DNA of 9,716 nt from Pseudomonadota bacterium. GTDB taxonomy: Bacteria; Pseudomonadota; Alphaproteobacteria; Rhizobiales; Xanthobacteraceae. The notes below the pieces were generated by a model that did not search any database, was not told the DNA's origin, and saw nothing but the letters and a program-made list of their open reading frames with translations. Position 1 is the stretch's first letter. Each line of letters begins with the position of its first letter. The stretch covers positions 1 to 9,716 of the forward strand of contig JAKAMD010000105.1 in NCBI GenBank assembly GCA_021823875.1, given 5' to 3'. Positions 1-7,169 of the stretch are shown piece by piece. The translations under genes were made by a program, and so were the position numbers.

Positions 1-108
1 CAAAAGCGAGCCGCGATGCGACATGCCGGCGAAGCGGAAGCCGCCATTGCCGTAGGCCTCGATCGGCGCTGGGCGCGGCAGATGCGGAGCATCGGCGCCC
101 CCGCTCAT
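1..108 (-). CDS. Mth938-like domain (DUF498) protein, N-terminal part
   Basis: Thirty-six codons are visible before the window edge cuts the gene. They run from an ATG at 108 to the edge and include IEAYGNGGFRFAGMSHRGSL. The segment PIxAYGxGGFRF followed by HxGSLL is what I recall from the start of alphaproteobacterial Mth938-like/DUF498 proteins, the family that includes the mitochondrial complex I assembly factor NDUFAF3. The bacterial function is not established. The start lies 4 bp downstream of the secF stop, so the gene is almost certainly co-transcribed with secF and probably translationally coupled to it. Such genes commonly follow yajC-secD-secF in rhizobia, which supports the call. 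Because only the N-terminus is present, no fold or active residues can be judged. Confidence 0.75.
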   Translation of the reverse strand, partial: MSGGADAPHLPRPAPIEAYGNGGFRFAGMSHRGSLL

Positions 109-112
109 GGAG

Positions 113-1057
113 CTAGGGCCGGTCGTCTTTATTCTCCGGCCCGGTCAGCGCGTCGGTGCCGCGGCCGACCCCGAGATAGATCAGGATCGGCGAGGCGATG
201 AACACCGAGGTATAGGTGCCGACCAGCACCACGCCGAACATCATGGTGGCGGTGAAGGAATGGATCGCCTGCCCGCCGAACAAAAGCAGCGCGAGCAGCG
301 CCAAGCTGACGGTCAAGTGCGTGATCACCGAGCGCGACAGCGTCTGGTTGACCGAGGCATTGAGCAGGTCGGGCATCGGCATCTTCTTGTAGCGGCGCAG
401 CATCTCGCGGATACGGTCGTAGATGACGACCGTGTCGTTGAGCGAATAGCCGAGAATAGTGAGCAGCGCCGCGATACTGGTGAGGTCGAAATCGATGCGC
501 GTCAGCGACATGAATCCGATGGTCAGCACCAGGTCGTGCACGTTGGCGACCATGGCGCCGAGCGCGAACTGCCATTCGAACCGGAACCAGAGATAGACCA
601 GAATGCACAGGATCGCGCTCATCAGGCCGATAATGCCGTAGCCCAGCAACTCGCCCGACACGCGCGGGCCGACCACCTCGACCCGGCGGTAGTTGAGATT
701 CTCGCCCAGCGTCTTGCGCGCCTTGGCGACCGCCACCTGCTGGGCTTCGTCTCCGCCCGGCTGCTCGGCGATGCGGATCAGCACATCGTCGGGCGGGCCG
801 AACTGCTGCAACTGCACATCGCCGAAGCCGAGCGCATTGAGCGACGCGCGCATATGGGCGAGGTCGGCGGGTTGACCCGACTTGGTCGCCACCTCGATCA
901 GCGTGCCGCCCTTGAAATCGATGCCGAAGTTGAGGCCGTGGAAGAAATAGAGCGAGATCGCAATGATCGACATCACCGCCGACAACGGAAAGCTGATGCG
1001 CCGGAAGCGCATGAAGTCGAATTTGGTGTTGTCGGGAACGATGCGAAGCAGGCGCAC
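113..1057 (-). CDS. secF: Protein translocase subunit SecF
   Basis: SecF is an inner-membrane RND-type protein. With SecD and YajC it uses the proton gradient to help complete preprotein translocation through SecYEG. The product from the chosen start has 314 residues, a normal length. A first membrane segment lies at about 23-41, followed by the FGIDFKGGT motif (44-52) that begins the periplasmic loop. VGPRVSGEL is at 129-137, and five further hydrophobic segments run from about 139 to 297. LGYSLNDTVVIYDRIRE (202-218) carries Asp208 and Arg215, matching the family's conserved charged residues in and near the TM4 region linked to proton flow. I chose the GTG at 1057 because AAGGAG lies 10 nt upstream and the protein then begins RLLRIVPDNTKFDF. 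The longer open frame reads into a palindromic repeat and is not believable as protein. secF follows secD by 70 bp and precedes the Mth938-like gene by 4 bp. Confidence 0.96.
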   Translation of the reverse strand: MRLLRIVPDNTKFDFMRFRRISFPLSAVMSIIAISLYFFHGLNFGIDFKGGTLIEVATKSGQPADLAHMRASLNALGFGDVQLQQFGPPDDVLIRIAEQPGGDEAQQVAVAKARKTLGENLNYRRVEVVGPRVSGELLGYGIIGLMSAILCILVYLWFRFEWQFALGAMVANVHDLVLTIGFMSLTRIDFDLTSIAALLTILGYSLNDTVVIYDRIREMLRRYKKMPMPDLLNASVNQTLSRSVITHLTVSLALLALLLFGGQAIHSFTATMMFGVVLVGTYTSVFIASPILIYLGVGRGTDALTGPENKDDRP

Positions 1058-1067
1058 GGGACTATTT

Positions 1068-1073
1068 CTCCTT
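1068..1073 (-). promoter_or_regulatory. Shine-Dalgarno site of secF
   Basis: The minus strand reads AAGGAG here, ten bases before the GTG at 1057. It decides the secF start: the upstream in-frame codons would begin inside the adjacent palindromic repeat and lack a ribosome site. It lies immediately beside the repeat (1074-1122), so the hairpin base would sit directly against the ribosome binding site in the mRNA. Confidence 0.75.
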
Positions 1074-1122
1074 GCGCATGATCTTGCCCGAAAACCGGTT
1101 CCCACTTTTCGGGATCATGCGC
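1074..1122. repeat. Palindromic intergenic repeat between secD and secF
   Basis: The outer arms GCGCATGAT (1074-1082) and ATCATGCGC (1114-1122) are perfect complements. After a short bulge (1083-1086) the inner arms CCCGAAAA (1087-1094) and TTTTCGGG (1106-1113) pair, leaving an 11-base loop containing CCGGTTCCCAC. I recognise this as a very common intergenic palindrome of Bradyrhizobium-like genomes, from memory and not from a search. It fills most of the 70-bp gap between the secD stop and the secF start. It has no run of T on the minus strand after the stem and so is not a clear intrinsic terminator. An mRNA-stability or attenuating role within the operon is possible. Confidence 0.85.
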
Positions 1123-1127
1123 GCTCT

Positions 1128-2729
<1,602 letters not shown>

Positions 2730-2766
2730 GACGTCCCGATTGGGTGTCGGAGCGAGGCCGCCGGGC

Positions 2767-3123
2767 TCACTTGCCCGCGGCTTCCTCCTTCACCGGCTCA
2801 CCCTTGGCGCGAACTTCGGCCAGCATCCCCCGCATCTGGCGGATGCGGACACCGTCCGCAACTTCAATTTCGATCTGCTCGTCGTCGGTCACCTTGGTGA
2901 CCTTGCCGACCAGCCCGCCATTGGTGACGACGGTGTCGCCCCGCCGAACGTTCTTCACCATCTCCTGGTGCTGCTTCACCCGCTTCTGCTGCGGGCGCAG
3001 GATCAAGAAATACATGATCACGAAGATCAGGATAAACGGCAGCAGCGACATCAGCATGCCGCCCTCGCCACCTGCCCCCCCGCCGAACAGCGAGCCTTGC
3101 GCAAACGCGGTCGTCACGAACAT
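2767..3123 (-). CDS. yajC: Preprotein translocase subunit YajC
   Basis: YajC is a small inner-membrane protein that associates with SecDF and the Sec holo-translocon. The 118-residue product has a short N-terminus ending in TAFAQG, a Gly-rich stretch (14-22) and one membrane helix at about 25-42. RPQQKR (43-48) follows, a hallmark of the family, and then a small soluble domain with GDTVVTNGGLVGKV (62-75) typical of YajC. The C-terminal tail is charged. The start at 3123 is supported by GAGGA on the minus strand (3133-3137), nine bases upstream. It is the first gene of the yajC-secD-secF operon and is divergent from the ATPase gene across 214 bp. A sigma70-like promoter candidate lies upstream. 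Confidence 0.95.
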   Translation of the reverse strand: MFVTTAFAQGSLFGGGAGGEGGMLMSLLPFILIFVIMYFLILRPQQKRVKQHQEMVKNVRRGDTVVTNGGLVGKVTKVTDDEQIEIEVADGVRIRQMRGMLAEVRAKGEPVKEEAAGK

Positions 3124-3199
3124 TACAATCGGTCCTCGGATTATTGGGTCCGGCGGCCGGTGGCGCCGACCCGGCGTCCGAAACCGCGATTTGGCGCGG

Positions 3200-3227
3200 A
3201 CTATAGCGGCCGCGAGCCCAATTGCAA
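3200..3227 (-). promoter_or_regulatory. Candidate sigma70-type promoter of yajC-secD-secF
   Basis: On the minus strand TTGCAA (3227-3222) and TATAGT (3205-3200) are separated by 16 bases, close to the TTGACA/TATAAT consensus. Transcription starting a few bases further on would give a leader of roughly 70 nt before yajC. This is the only consensus-like pair I found in the 214-bp divergent region (3124-3337) between yajC and the ATPase gene. No equally good plus-strand promoter was found for the ATPase gene, and the rest of the gap holds nothing I recognise. It is a sequence match only. Confidence 0.5.
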
Positions 3228-3337
3228 CGCCGCGAACGGCCTCAAAATGGCCGATTCCGAGGCCTATCCGCGGCCGCCGCCTTGCGAGGCCGGCGCCGCC
3301 CCGCTATGAGCAGCCCCGACCCCTAAAGGCGCGAGCG

Positions 3338-4267
3338 ATGGCCAAAGCGAAATCCAAGACCAAGTCGAAATCACCCGCAAAACCAGCCAAATCCAAGTTG
3401 CCGCCGGCGGACGCCGCTGTGCTCGGCCGCATCGCGGCCGCGCTCGAACGGCTGGCGCCGCCGCCGTCGGTCCAGCCCGATTTCACCACCGCCGACGCGT
3501 TCGTCTGGCATCCGGAGGGCCGGCTGATCCCGGTGCCCCAGGTCAATCGCGTCGAGATGTCGCTGCTCAAGGGCATCGACCGGGTGCGCGACCAGCTGGT
3601 GGAGAATACCGAACGCTTCGCCAAGGGCCTGCCGGCCAACAATGCCCTGCTGTGGGGCGCGCGCGGCATGGGCAAGTCGTCGCTGACCAAGGCCTCCCAT
3701 GCCGCGGTCAATCTCATGCTGGCCAAGAAGGCCGGCAGCCTGCCGCTCAAGCTGGTCGAAATTCACCGCGAGGACATCGAGACCCTGCCGGATCTGATGA
3801 GCTTGATTCGCCCCTCGCCCTACCGTTTCATCGTGTTCTGCGATGATCTGTCATTCGACACCGAAGACACCACCTACAAATCGCTCAAGGCGGTGCTCGA
3901 AGGCGGCATCGAAGGCCGCCCGTCCAATGTCATCTTCTATGCGACCTCCAACCGCCGCCATCTGATGGCGCGCGACATGATGGAGAACGAGCGCGCAACC
4001 GCCATCAATCCGGGCGAAACGGTGGAAGAGAAGGTATCGCTGTCCGACCGCTTCGGGCTCTGGCTCGGTTTCCACCGCTGCAGCCAGGATGAATATCTCG
4101 CCATGGTCGAGGGCTATGTCGCCCATTACGGCATCCCGTCGCTCGACGAAGAGACGCGGCGCGCAGCGCTGGAATGGGCGACCACGCGCGGCGCCCGCTC
4201 CGGCCGCGTCGCCTGGCAGTTCATCCAGGACCTGGCCGGCCGGCTGGGCGTGCCGCTGAAGGATTAG
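3338..4267 (+). CDS. DUF815-type P-loop ATPase of unknown function
   Basis: The 309-residue AAA-like ATPase matches what I know of the DUF815 family (PF05673), whose cellular role is not established. A Lys/Ser/Pro-rich N-terminus (1-20) is probably disordered. The Walker A motif GARGMGKSS is at 107-115 and the Walker B motif FIVFCDD at 164-170. YATSNRRHLM (201-210) looks like sensor 1, with the Asn in the usual place. SDRFGLWLGF (236-245) supplies a likely arginine finger. A C-terminal helical region follows, with SGRVAWQFIQDL at 288-299. No membrane segment or signal peptide is seen, so the protein is presumably cytoplasmic. I chose the ATG at 3338 because AAGG (3326-3329) lies eight bases upstream; the longer frame runs back over the yajC region on the wrong strand. 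The gene stands alone, divergent from yajC and convergent with the NlpD-like gene. Confidence 0.9.
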   Translation: MAKAKSKTKSKSPAKPAKSKLPPADAAVLGRIAAALERLAPPPSVQPDFTTADAFVWHPEGRLIPVPQVNRVEMSLLKGIDRVRDQLVENTERFAKGLPANNALLWGARGMGKSSLTKASHAAVNLMLAKKAGSLPLKLVEIHREDIETLPDLMSLIRPSPYRFIVFCDDLSFDTEDTTYKSLKAVLEGGIEGRPSNVIFYATSNRRHLMARDMMENERATAINPGETVEEKVSLSDRFGLWLGFHRCSQDEYLAMVEGYVAHYGIPSLDEETRRAALEWATTRGARSGRVAWQFIQDLAGRLGVPLKD

Positions 4268-4276
4268 ATTTAACAG

Positions 4277-4380
4277 GTCATTCCGGCCGGGCCGCAACAC
4301 CGGCGGGAGCCGGAATCCATAAATCCCGTCGATGACCATGGATTCCGGGTTCGCGCACTTCGTGCGCGCCCCGGAATGAC
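4277..4380. repeat. Composite palindromic repeat, copy 1
   Basis: The outer arms GTCATTCCGG (4277-4286) and CCGGAATGAC (4371-4380) are perfect complements. The inner arms CCGGAATCCAT (4310-4320) and ATGGATTCCGG (4338-4348) are too. A side hairpin CGCGCAC-TTC-GTGCGCG occupies 4352-4368. Because ATTCCGG recurs in all four arms, the element can fold either as one long cruciform or as two hairpins. A second copy with the same arms lies at 7940-8053. This copy occupies nearly the whole gap between the convergent 3' ends of the ATPase and NlpD-like genes and could stabilise both mRNAs or end transcription in both directions. Confidence 0.9.
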
Positions 4381-4390
4381 GTGGAAATGC

Positions 4391-5722
4391 TTAGCCGCCG
4401 AGATATTTGGTCGGATCGACCGGCGTCGAGCCTTTCCGGATCTCGAAGTGCAATTGCGGCGAGTTGACGTTGCCGGTCTGCCCGGCGCGCGCGATCACCT
4501 GTCCACGCTTCACCGTGTCGCCGCGCTTGACCAGGAGCGCGCTGGCATTGGCATAGGCCGAGACAAAGCCGTTGGCGTGGCGGATCAGCACCAGATTGCC
4601 GTAACCTTTAAGCTCGTTGCCGGCATAAGCGACCACGCCGTCATCAGCCGCCTTGATCGGCGTACCCTCTGGCACCGCCAGATTGATGCCGTCGTTTTGC
4701 CCGCCATTCGGCTGGGTGCCGAAGCCGGCGATGACACGGCCGTGTACCGGCCAGCGGAAGGTCGGGATTCCGCCGGCGGGCTCCGCCGTCTTGGTGACGT
4801 CATGCTGTGGCGCGGGTTCTTCGGCCTTGGCCATCCGCACTGTCTGCGTCGGCTCGCGCGTGACGGTGCGGGTAGCCACCGTGCGCGGCCGTTCGACCCG
4901 CGGTGCCGATGCCGGTTGCCGCTGCGCACTCAGCTGGCGCCCATTGCTGGGAATGTTCACACGGTCGCCGATTTTGAGCTTGGTATAGGGGCTGATGTTG
5001 TTGGCGCGGGCGAGTTCCGTCAGCGAAATATGGTGATGGCGCGCGAGCGACATCATCGTCTCGCCGGGCGCAACAACATGAACGTCGGTGCCGAGGCGCG
5101 GCTGCGGCGCCCGCGTCTGCGCAACCCGCGGCGGCGGTGGCGCGGCTGGCGGCGCGGCGGCCGCCCGATAATGGCTGCTGCCGGACACATAGCGCGGAAT
5201 AACCAGGCGCTGGCCCGGATAGATCGCGTGCGCGTCTCGCAGGTTGTTGACCTGCATGATGGCTGATGCCGGCACACCGTATTTGCGCGCGATCATTTCC
5301 AGCGTTTGGCCCCGCTCGACGGTCACAGGCGAACCGCCATCCCAGGTCCAATGCCCGGCCGGCGCGGGCGGCGGCGCCGGAGGCGCGTAACGCTGCTGGA
5401 TCGAGCCGGTGACGTCGCCGCGCTGCTCGCCCGGACGGTAGGCTCCGAGACTTTGCGCGCCGTCGGAATAGCCGCGGCTCGCATAGACGGTGGCAGGCTG
5501 GTGCGGCGCCGGCAGCGGACGCGACGCGACATAGTTCGACGGCGCGGGGCGCCGGCTGATCGAACCGGTCACGTCGCTCGGCGGCAGATTGTTGTTGGAG
5601 GCGTAAGAGCCGGAGGAGAAGCGCGCGCTATCCGAGCATCCGGCCGCCAGCAGGCCAACCAGCGCAAGGACTGCAATACGCGGTAATGCACGCGAACGCG
5701 AGGGCACGGGGAGACGCGGCAT
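4391..5722 (-). CDS. NlpD-like lipoprotein with two LysM domains and a degenerate LytM (M23) domain
   Basis: The 443-residue product is an envelope lipoprotein. The signal peptide ends in the lipobox LAAGC (25-29), so Cys29 should be lipidated. Pro-rich linkers carry DVTGSI twice (50-55 and 103-108). LysM domains at about 133-176 and 214-258 should bind peptidoglycan. A LytM/M23 fold spans about 322-443. Zinc ligands of active M23 enzymes are mostly replaced: the HxxxD pair is Asn343/Asn347 (NDGIN), the later His is Asn392 (YAN), and HxH is QLH (423-425), leaving only His425. As in E. coli NlpD and EnvC, the likely role is to activate peptidoglycan amidases during cell separation, not to cut peptidoglycan. 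The position downstream of pcm mirrors the surE-pcm-nlpD order of gammaproteobacteria. Many annotators would call it an M23 peptidase. Confidence 0.9.
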   Translation of the reverse strand: MPRLPVPSRSRALPRIAVLALVGLLAAGCSDSARFSSGSYASNNNLPPSDVTGSISRRPAPSNYVASRPLPAPHQPATVYASRGYSDGAQSLGAYRPGEQRGDVTGSIQQRYAPPAPPPAPAGHWTWDGGSPVTVERGQTLEMIARKYGVPASAIMQVNNLRDAHAIYPGQRLVIPRYVSGSSHYRAAAAPPAAPPPPRVAQTRAPQPRLGTDVHVVAPGETMMSLARHHHISLTELARANNISPYTKLKIGDRVNIPSNGRQLSAQRQPASAPRVERPRTVATRTVTREPTQTVRMAKAEEPAPQHDVTKTAEPAGGIPTFRWPVHGRVIAGFGTQPNGGQNDGINLAVPEGTPIKAADDGVVAYAGNELKGYGNLVLIRHANGFVSAYANASALLVKRGDTVKRGQVIARAGQTGNVNSPQLHFEIRKGSTPVDPTKYLGG

Positions 5723-5877
5723 CGTGGTTACTCACTGATACGCAAGATTTCTCGAATGCCGACTAAAGCAGCCACGAGTAAATAAGCTTTTAAGAATTAA
5801 CGAATTGTCGCCAACATCTACGCAGGCGGCCATTATGTCACGGATGCGCGGATACGTTGCGCAACGCGGCCTCGAAT
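5723..5877 (-). promoter_or_regulatory. pcm to nlpD-like gap: probable promoter region
   Basis: This 155-bp gap includes an unusually AT-rich tract (about 5776-5807, with TTAAGAATTAA) in otherwise GC-rich DNA. This suggests a separate promoter for the lipoprotein gene on the minus strand. A CATAAT box lies at 5837-5832, but I found no well-spaced -35 partner for it. TTGGCG near the AT tract also lacks a good -10. A perfect 12-bp palindrome, CGTTGCGCAACG (5855-5866), lies just after the pcm stop and could be an operator. No hairpin followed by T residues was seen, so a terminator for pcm is not evident. Confidence 0.4.
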
Positions 5878-6537
5878 TCAGAGTTCCCGCGCCTGCCCCG
5901 CCAATAACGGCACGAAACGCACCGCGATCAGCTCCTCGCGCGCGAGCCCCGTTTGCGACTTGGTAAGCTTGATAATGTGTTGCGGTCCGCCGGAAGGGCC
6001 GAGCGGTAACACCATGACGCCGTCGTCGGCGAGTTGATCGACCAGTTCTTGCGGCACCGTGGTGGCCGCCGCGGTCACCAGGATGCGGTCGAAGGGAGCG
6101 CGGCTCGGCACGCCGGCGAGACCGTCGCCGACGACAATTTCGACATTGTCGTAGCCGAGCGCGGCCAGCCTCGCGCGCGCAGCCTCGGCCAGCGTGCGAT
6201 AGCGCTCGATGCTCACCACCTCGCGCGCCAGCCGCGACAGAACGGCGGCCTGGTAGCCCGAGCCGGTGCCCACCTCCAGCACGCGATGGTGCGGCCGCAA
6301 GGCAAGCTGCTCGGTCATATAGGCAACGACATAGGGCTGGCTGATGGTCTGGCCGCAGGCAATCGGCAGCGCCTGATCGGCATAGGCAGCGCTGCGCTCG
6401 CCGGCTTCCACGAAGCGCTCGCGCGGCACCTCGTCCATGGCGTGCAGCACCGCCGCATCGCCGATGCCGCGGCGACGCAAGGCCAGCAGAAACTCCATGC
6501 GGCTGATGCCTTCGTCCTCGCCTGCCCGCCCGGACAC
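5878..6537 (-). CDS. pcm: Protein-L-isoaspartate O-methyltransferase
   Basis: Pcm methylates abnormal L-isoaspartyl residues with S-adenosylmethionine, starting repair of aged proteins in the cytoplasm. Counting from the internal Met at 6498, the product shows VPRERFV (24-30), the family signature ACGQTISQPYVVAYM (47-61) and the SAM-binding loop VLEVGTGSGYQAAVLSRL (73-90). An acidic residue at the end of beta 2 (SIER, Glu98), GDGLAG (124-129) and the C-terminal VRFVPLL (193-199) follow. The start is uncertain. A GTG at 6570 has no ribosome site. The GTG at 6537, chosen here, gives 219 residues with GGGGAG only four bases upstream. The ATG at 6498 gives 206 residues with GAAGG ten bases upstream. 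E. coli Pcm has 208. The gene is divergent from a response regulator that separates it from surE, its usual neighbour. Confidence 0.93.
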   Translation of the reverse strand: MSGRAGEDEGISRMEFLLALRRRGIGDAAVLHAMDEVPRERFVEAGERSAAYADQALPIACGQTISQPYVVAYMTEQLALRPHHRVLEVGTGSGYQAAVLSRLAREVVSIERYRTLAEAARARLAALGYDNVEIVVGDGLAGVPSRAPFDRILVTAAATTVPQELVDQLADDGVMVLPLGPSGGPQHIIKLTKSQTGLAREELIAVRFVPLLAGQAREL

Positions 6538-6636
6538 GATGCTCCCCCGTTTTCGCCGCTTTTCTAGCACGTTTCACTGGCACACATGGAACCTTCCCGG
6601 CGTGAGCGATCGGAATCCGGCACAGATATCGAAAGC

Positions 6637-6642
6637 GGGGAG
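6637..6642 (+). promoter_or_regulatory. Shine-Dalgarno site of the response regulator
   Basis: GGGGAG lies six bases before the ATG at 6649. It favours this start over the in-frame ATG at 6586, which would add 21 hydrophilic residues before the receiver domain. The 111-bp divergent region (6538-6648) should hold promoters for both pcm and this gene, but I could not identify clear -35/-10 pairs. A GGAAC at about 6590 has no matching CGTT at the spacing expected of an EcfG-type promoter. Confidence 0.7.
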
Positions 6643-6648
6643 CCACCG

Positions 6649-7020
6649 ATGAAGGACGCCTCCGGAGCATTGCCACGGGTTCTGGTGGTCGAGGACGAAG
6701 CCCTCATCCGCATGCTGCTGGAAGACATGCTGGGCGAGCTCGGCTACACGCCGGCGGCCGCCGTCGGCACGCTTGCTGAAGCCATAGCCTTCGCGCGCGA
6801 TGGCAACTTCGAGGCCGCCATCCTCGACGTCAATCTCGATGGTGTGGAAATCTATCCGGTCGCCGACATCCTGGCCCGGCGCGGCACACCGTTCGTCTTC
6901 GTTACCGGTTATGGCGAAGCGAGTTTGGCCGAGAACTACTGCGATCGGCCGGCGTTACAGAAGCCATTCCACAGCGACCAGCTCAGGGCCGTGCTCGACC
7001 GCCTGCTGACGTCGGCATAA
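6649..7020 (+). CDS. Single-domain response regulator (receiver only)
   Basis: The 123-residue product is a complete CheY-like receiver domain with no output domain. VLVVEDEALIRMLLE (11-25) gives the acidic pair Glu15/Asp16. AAILDVNLDG (56-65) holds the phospho-acceptor Asp60. FVFVTGYG (82-89) holds the switch Thr86, and ALQKPF (102-107) holds the conserved Lys105. The FVTGYG switch resembles the FATGUY-type receivers linked to HWE-family histidine kinases in alphaproteobacteria (for example Sma0114 and SdrG). That assignment is by motif only. Without an output domain it probably acts by protein contact or as a phosphate sink. No kinase gene lies in the window, so the partner is unknown. The gene sits on the opposite strand between surE and pcm, which are normally adjacent, and two palindromic repeats follow its 3' end. 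Confidence 0.93.
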   Translation: MKDASGALPRVLVVEDEALIRMLLEDMLGELGYTPAAAVGTLAEAIAFARDGNFEAAILDVNLDGVEIYPVADILARRGTPFVFVTGYGEASLAENYCDRPALQKPFHSDQLRAVLDRLLTSA

Positions 7021-7029
7021 ATCACGCCT

Positions 7030-7086
7030 GCCCCGGATGCGGCGCAGCATGAAGCATCGCGGAATGCTGCGCTGCTGATCCGGGGC
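7030..7086. repeat. Palindromic repeat after the response regulator
   Basis: GCCCCGGAT (7030-7038) pairs with ATCCGGGGC (7078-7086). The inner segments GCGGCGCAGCAT (7039-7050) and ATGCTGCGCTGC (7064-7075) pair with one G-T wobble, and a TG bulge sits at 7076-7077. The long near-perfect stem lies 10 bp after the response regulator stop. No T-run follows on either strand, so a standard intrinsic terminator is not supported. It looks like an intergenic repeat of the type frequent in rhizobia. It may still protect mRNA 3' ends of the convergent genes. Confidence 0.8.
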
Positions 7087-7112
7087 CGTATAAAATTCTG
7101 AAATCTGTGGCG

Positions 7113-7159
7113 GTCCCGGGTCTGCAGCGCACCACTTCGTGCTGCGCTGCGCCCGGGAC
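7113..7159. repeat. Palindromic repeat before the surE 3' end
   Basis: GTCCCGGG (7113-7120) and CCCGGGAC (7152-7159) form an 8-bp perfect outer stem. GCAGCGC (7124-7130) pairs with GCGCTGC (7144-7150), and a small tip hairpin CAC-TTC-GTG occupies 7133-7141. It lies 10 bp from the surE stop on its downstream side and 26 bp from the first palindrome. The two differ in arm sequence but share a GCAGCGC/GCGCTGC core. It may act as a 3'-end structure for surE. Confidence 0.8.
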
Positions 7160-7169
7160 AGGCATGATG

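Noticed and set aside
107..1081. Long plus-strand open frame of 324 codons antisense to secF
   Set aside because: It is the shadow of secF in GC-rich DNA. The product is rich in His, Arg, Asp and Gln with no domain, while the minus frame is an intact SecF.
1058..1105. N-terminal extension of SecF (MGTGFRARSCARRNSP)
   Set aside because: These codons come from the palindromic repeat and precede the clear ribosome site, so the GTG at 1057 is the better start.
2744..3337. Upstream extension of the ATPase frame by 198 codons
   Set aside because: It is antisense to yajC and its promoter, has no family similarity, and lacks the ribosome site that precedes 3338.
4277..4380. Intrinsic terminator
   Set aside because: The hairpins are strong but no T-run follows them on either strand, so only a repeat with possible 3'-end effects is claimed.
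4376..5266. Plus-strand frame of 296 codons
   Set aside because: Antisense shadow of the NlpD-like gene, whose signal peptide, LysM and LytM domains are unmistakable.
5772..5810. CtrA-type TTAA-N7-TTAA site in the AT-rich tract
   Set aside because: The two TTAA boxes are three bases apart, not seven, so the match to the consensus fails.
5732..6676. Second minus-strand frame of 314 codons over pcm
   Set aside because: It is the other frame of pcm, Arg/Ala-rich and without motifs; Pcm signatures are in the neighbouring frame.
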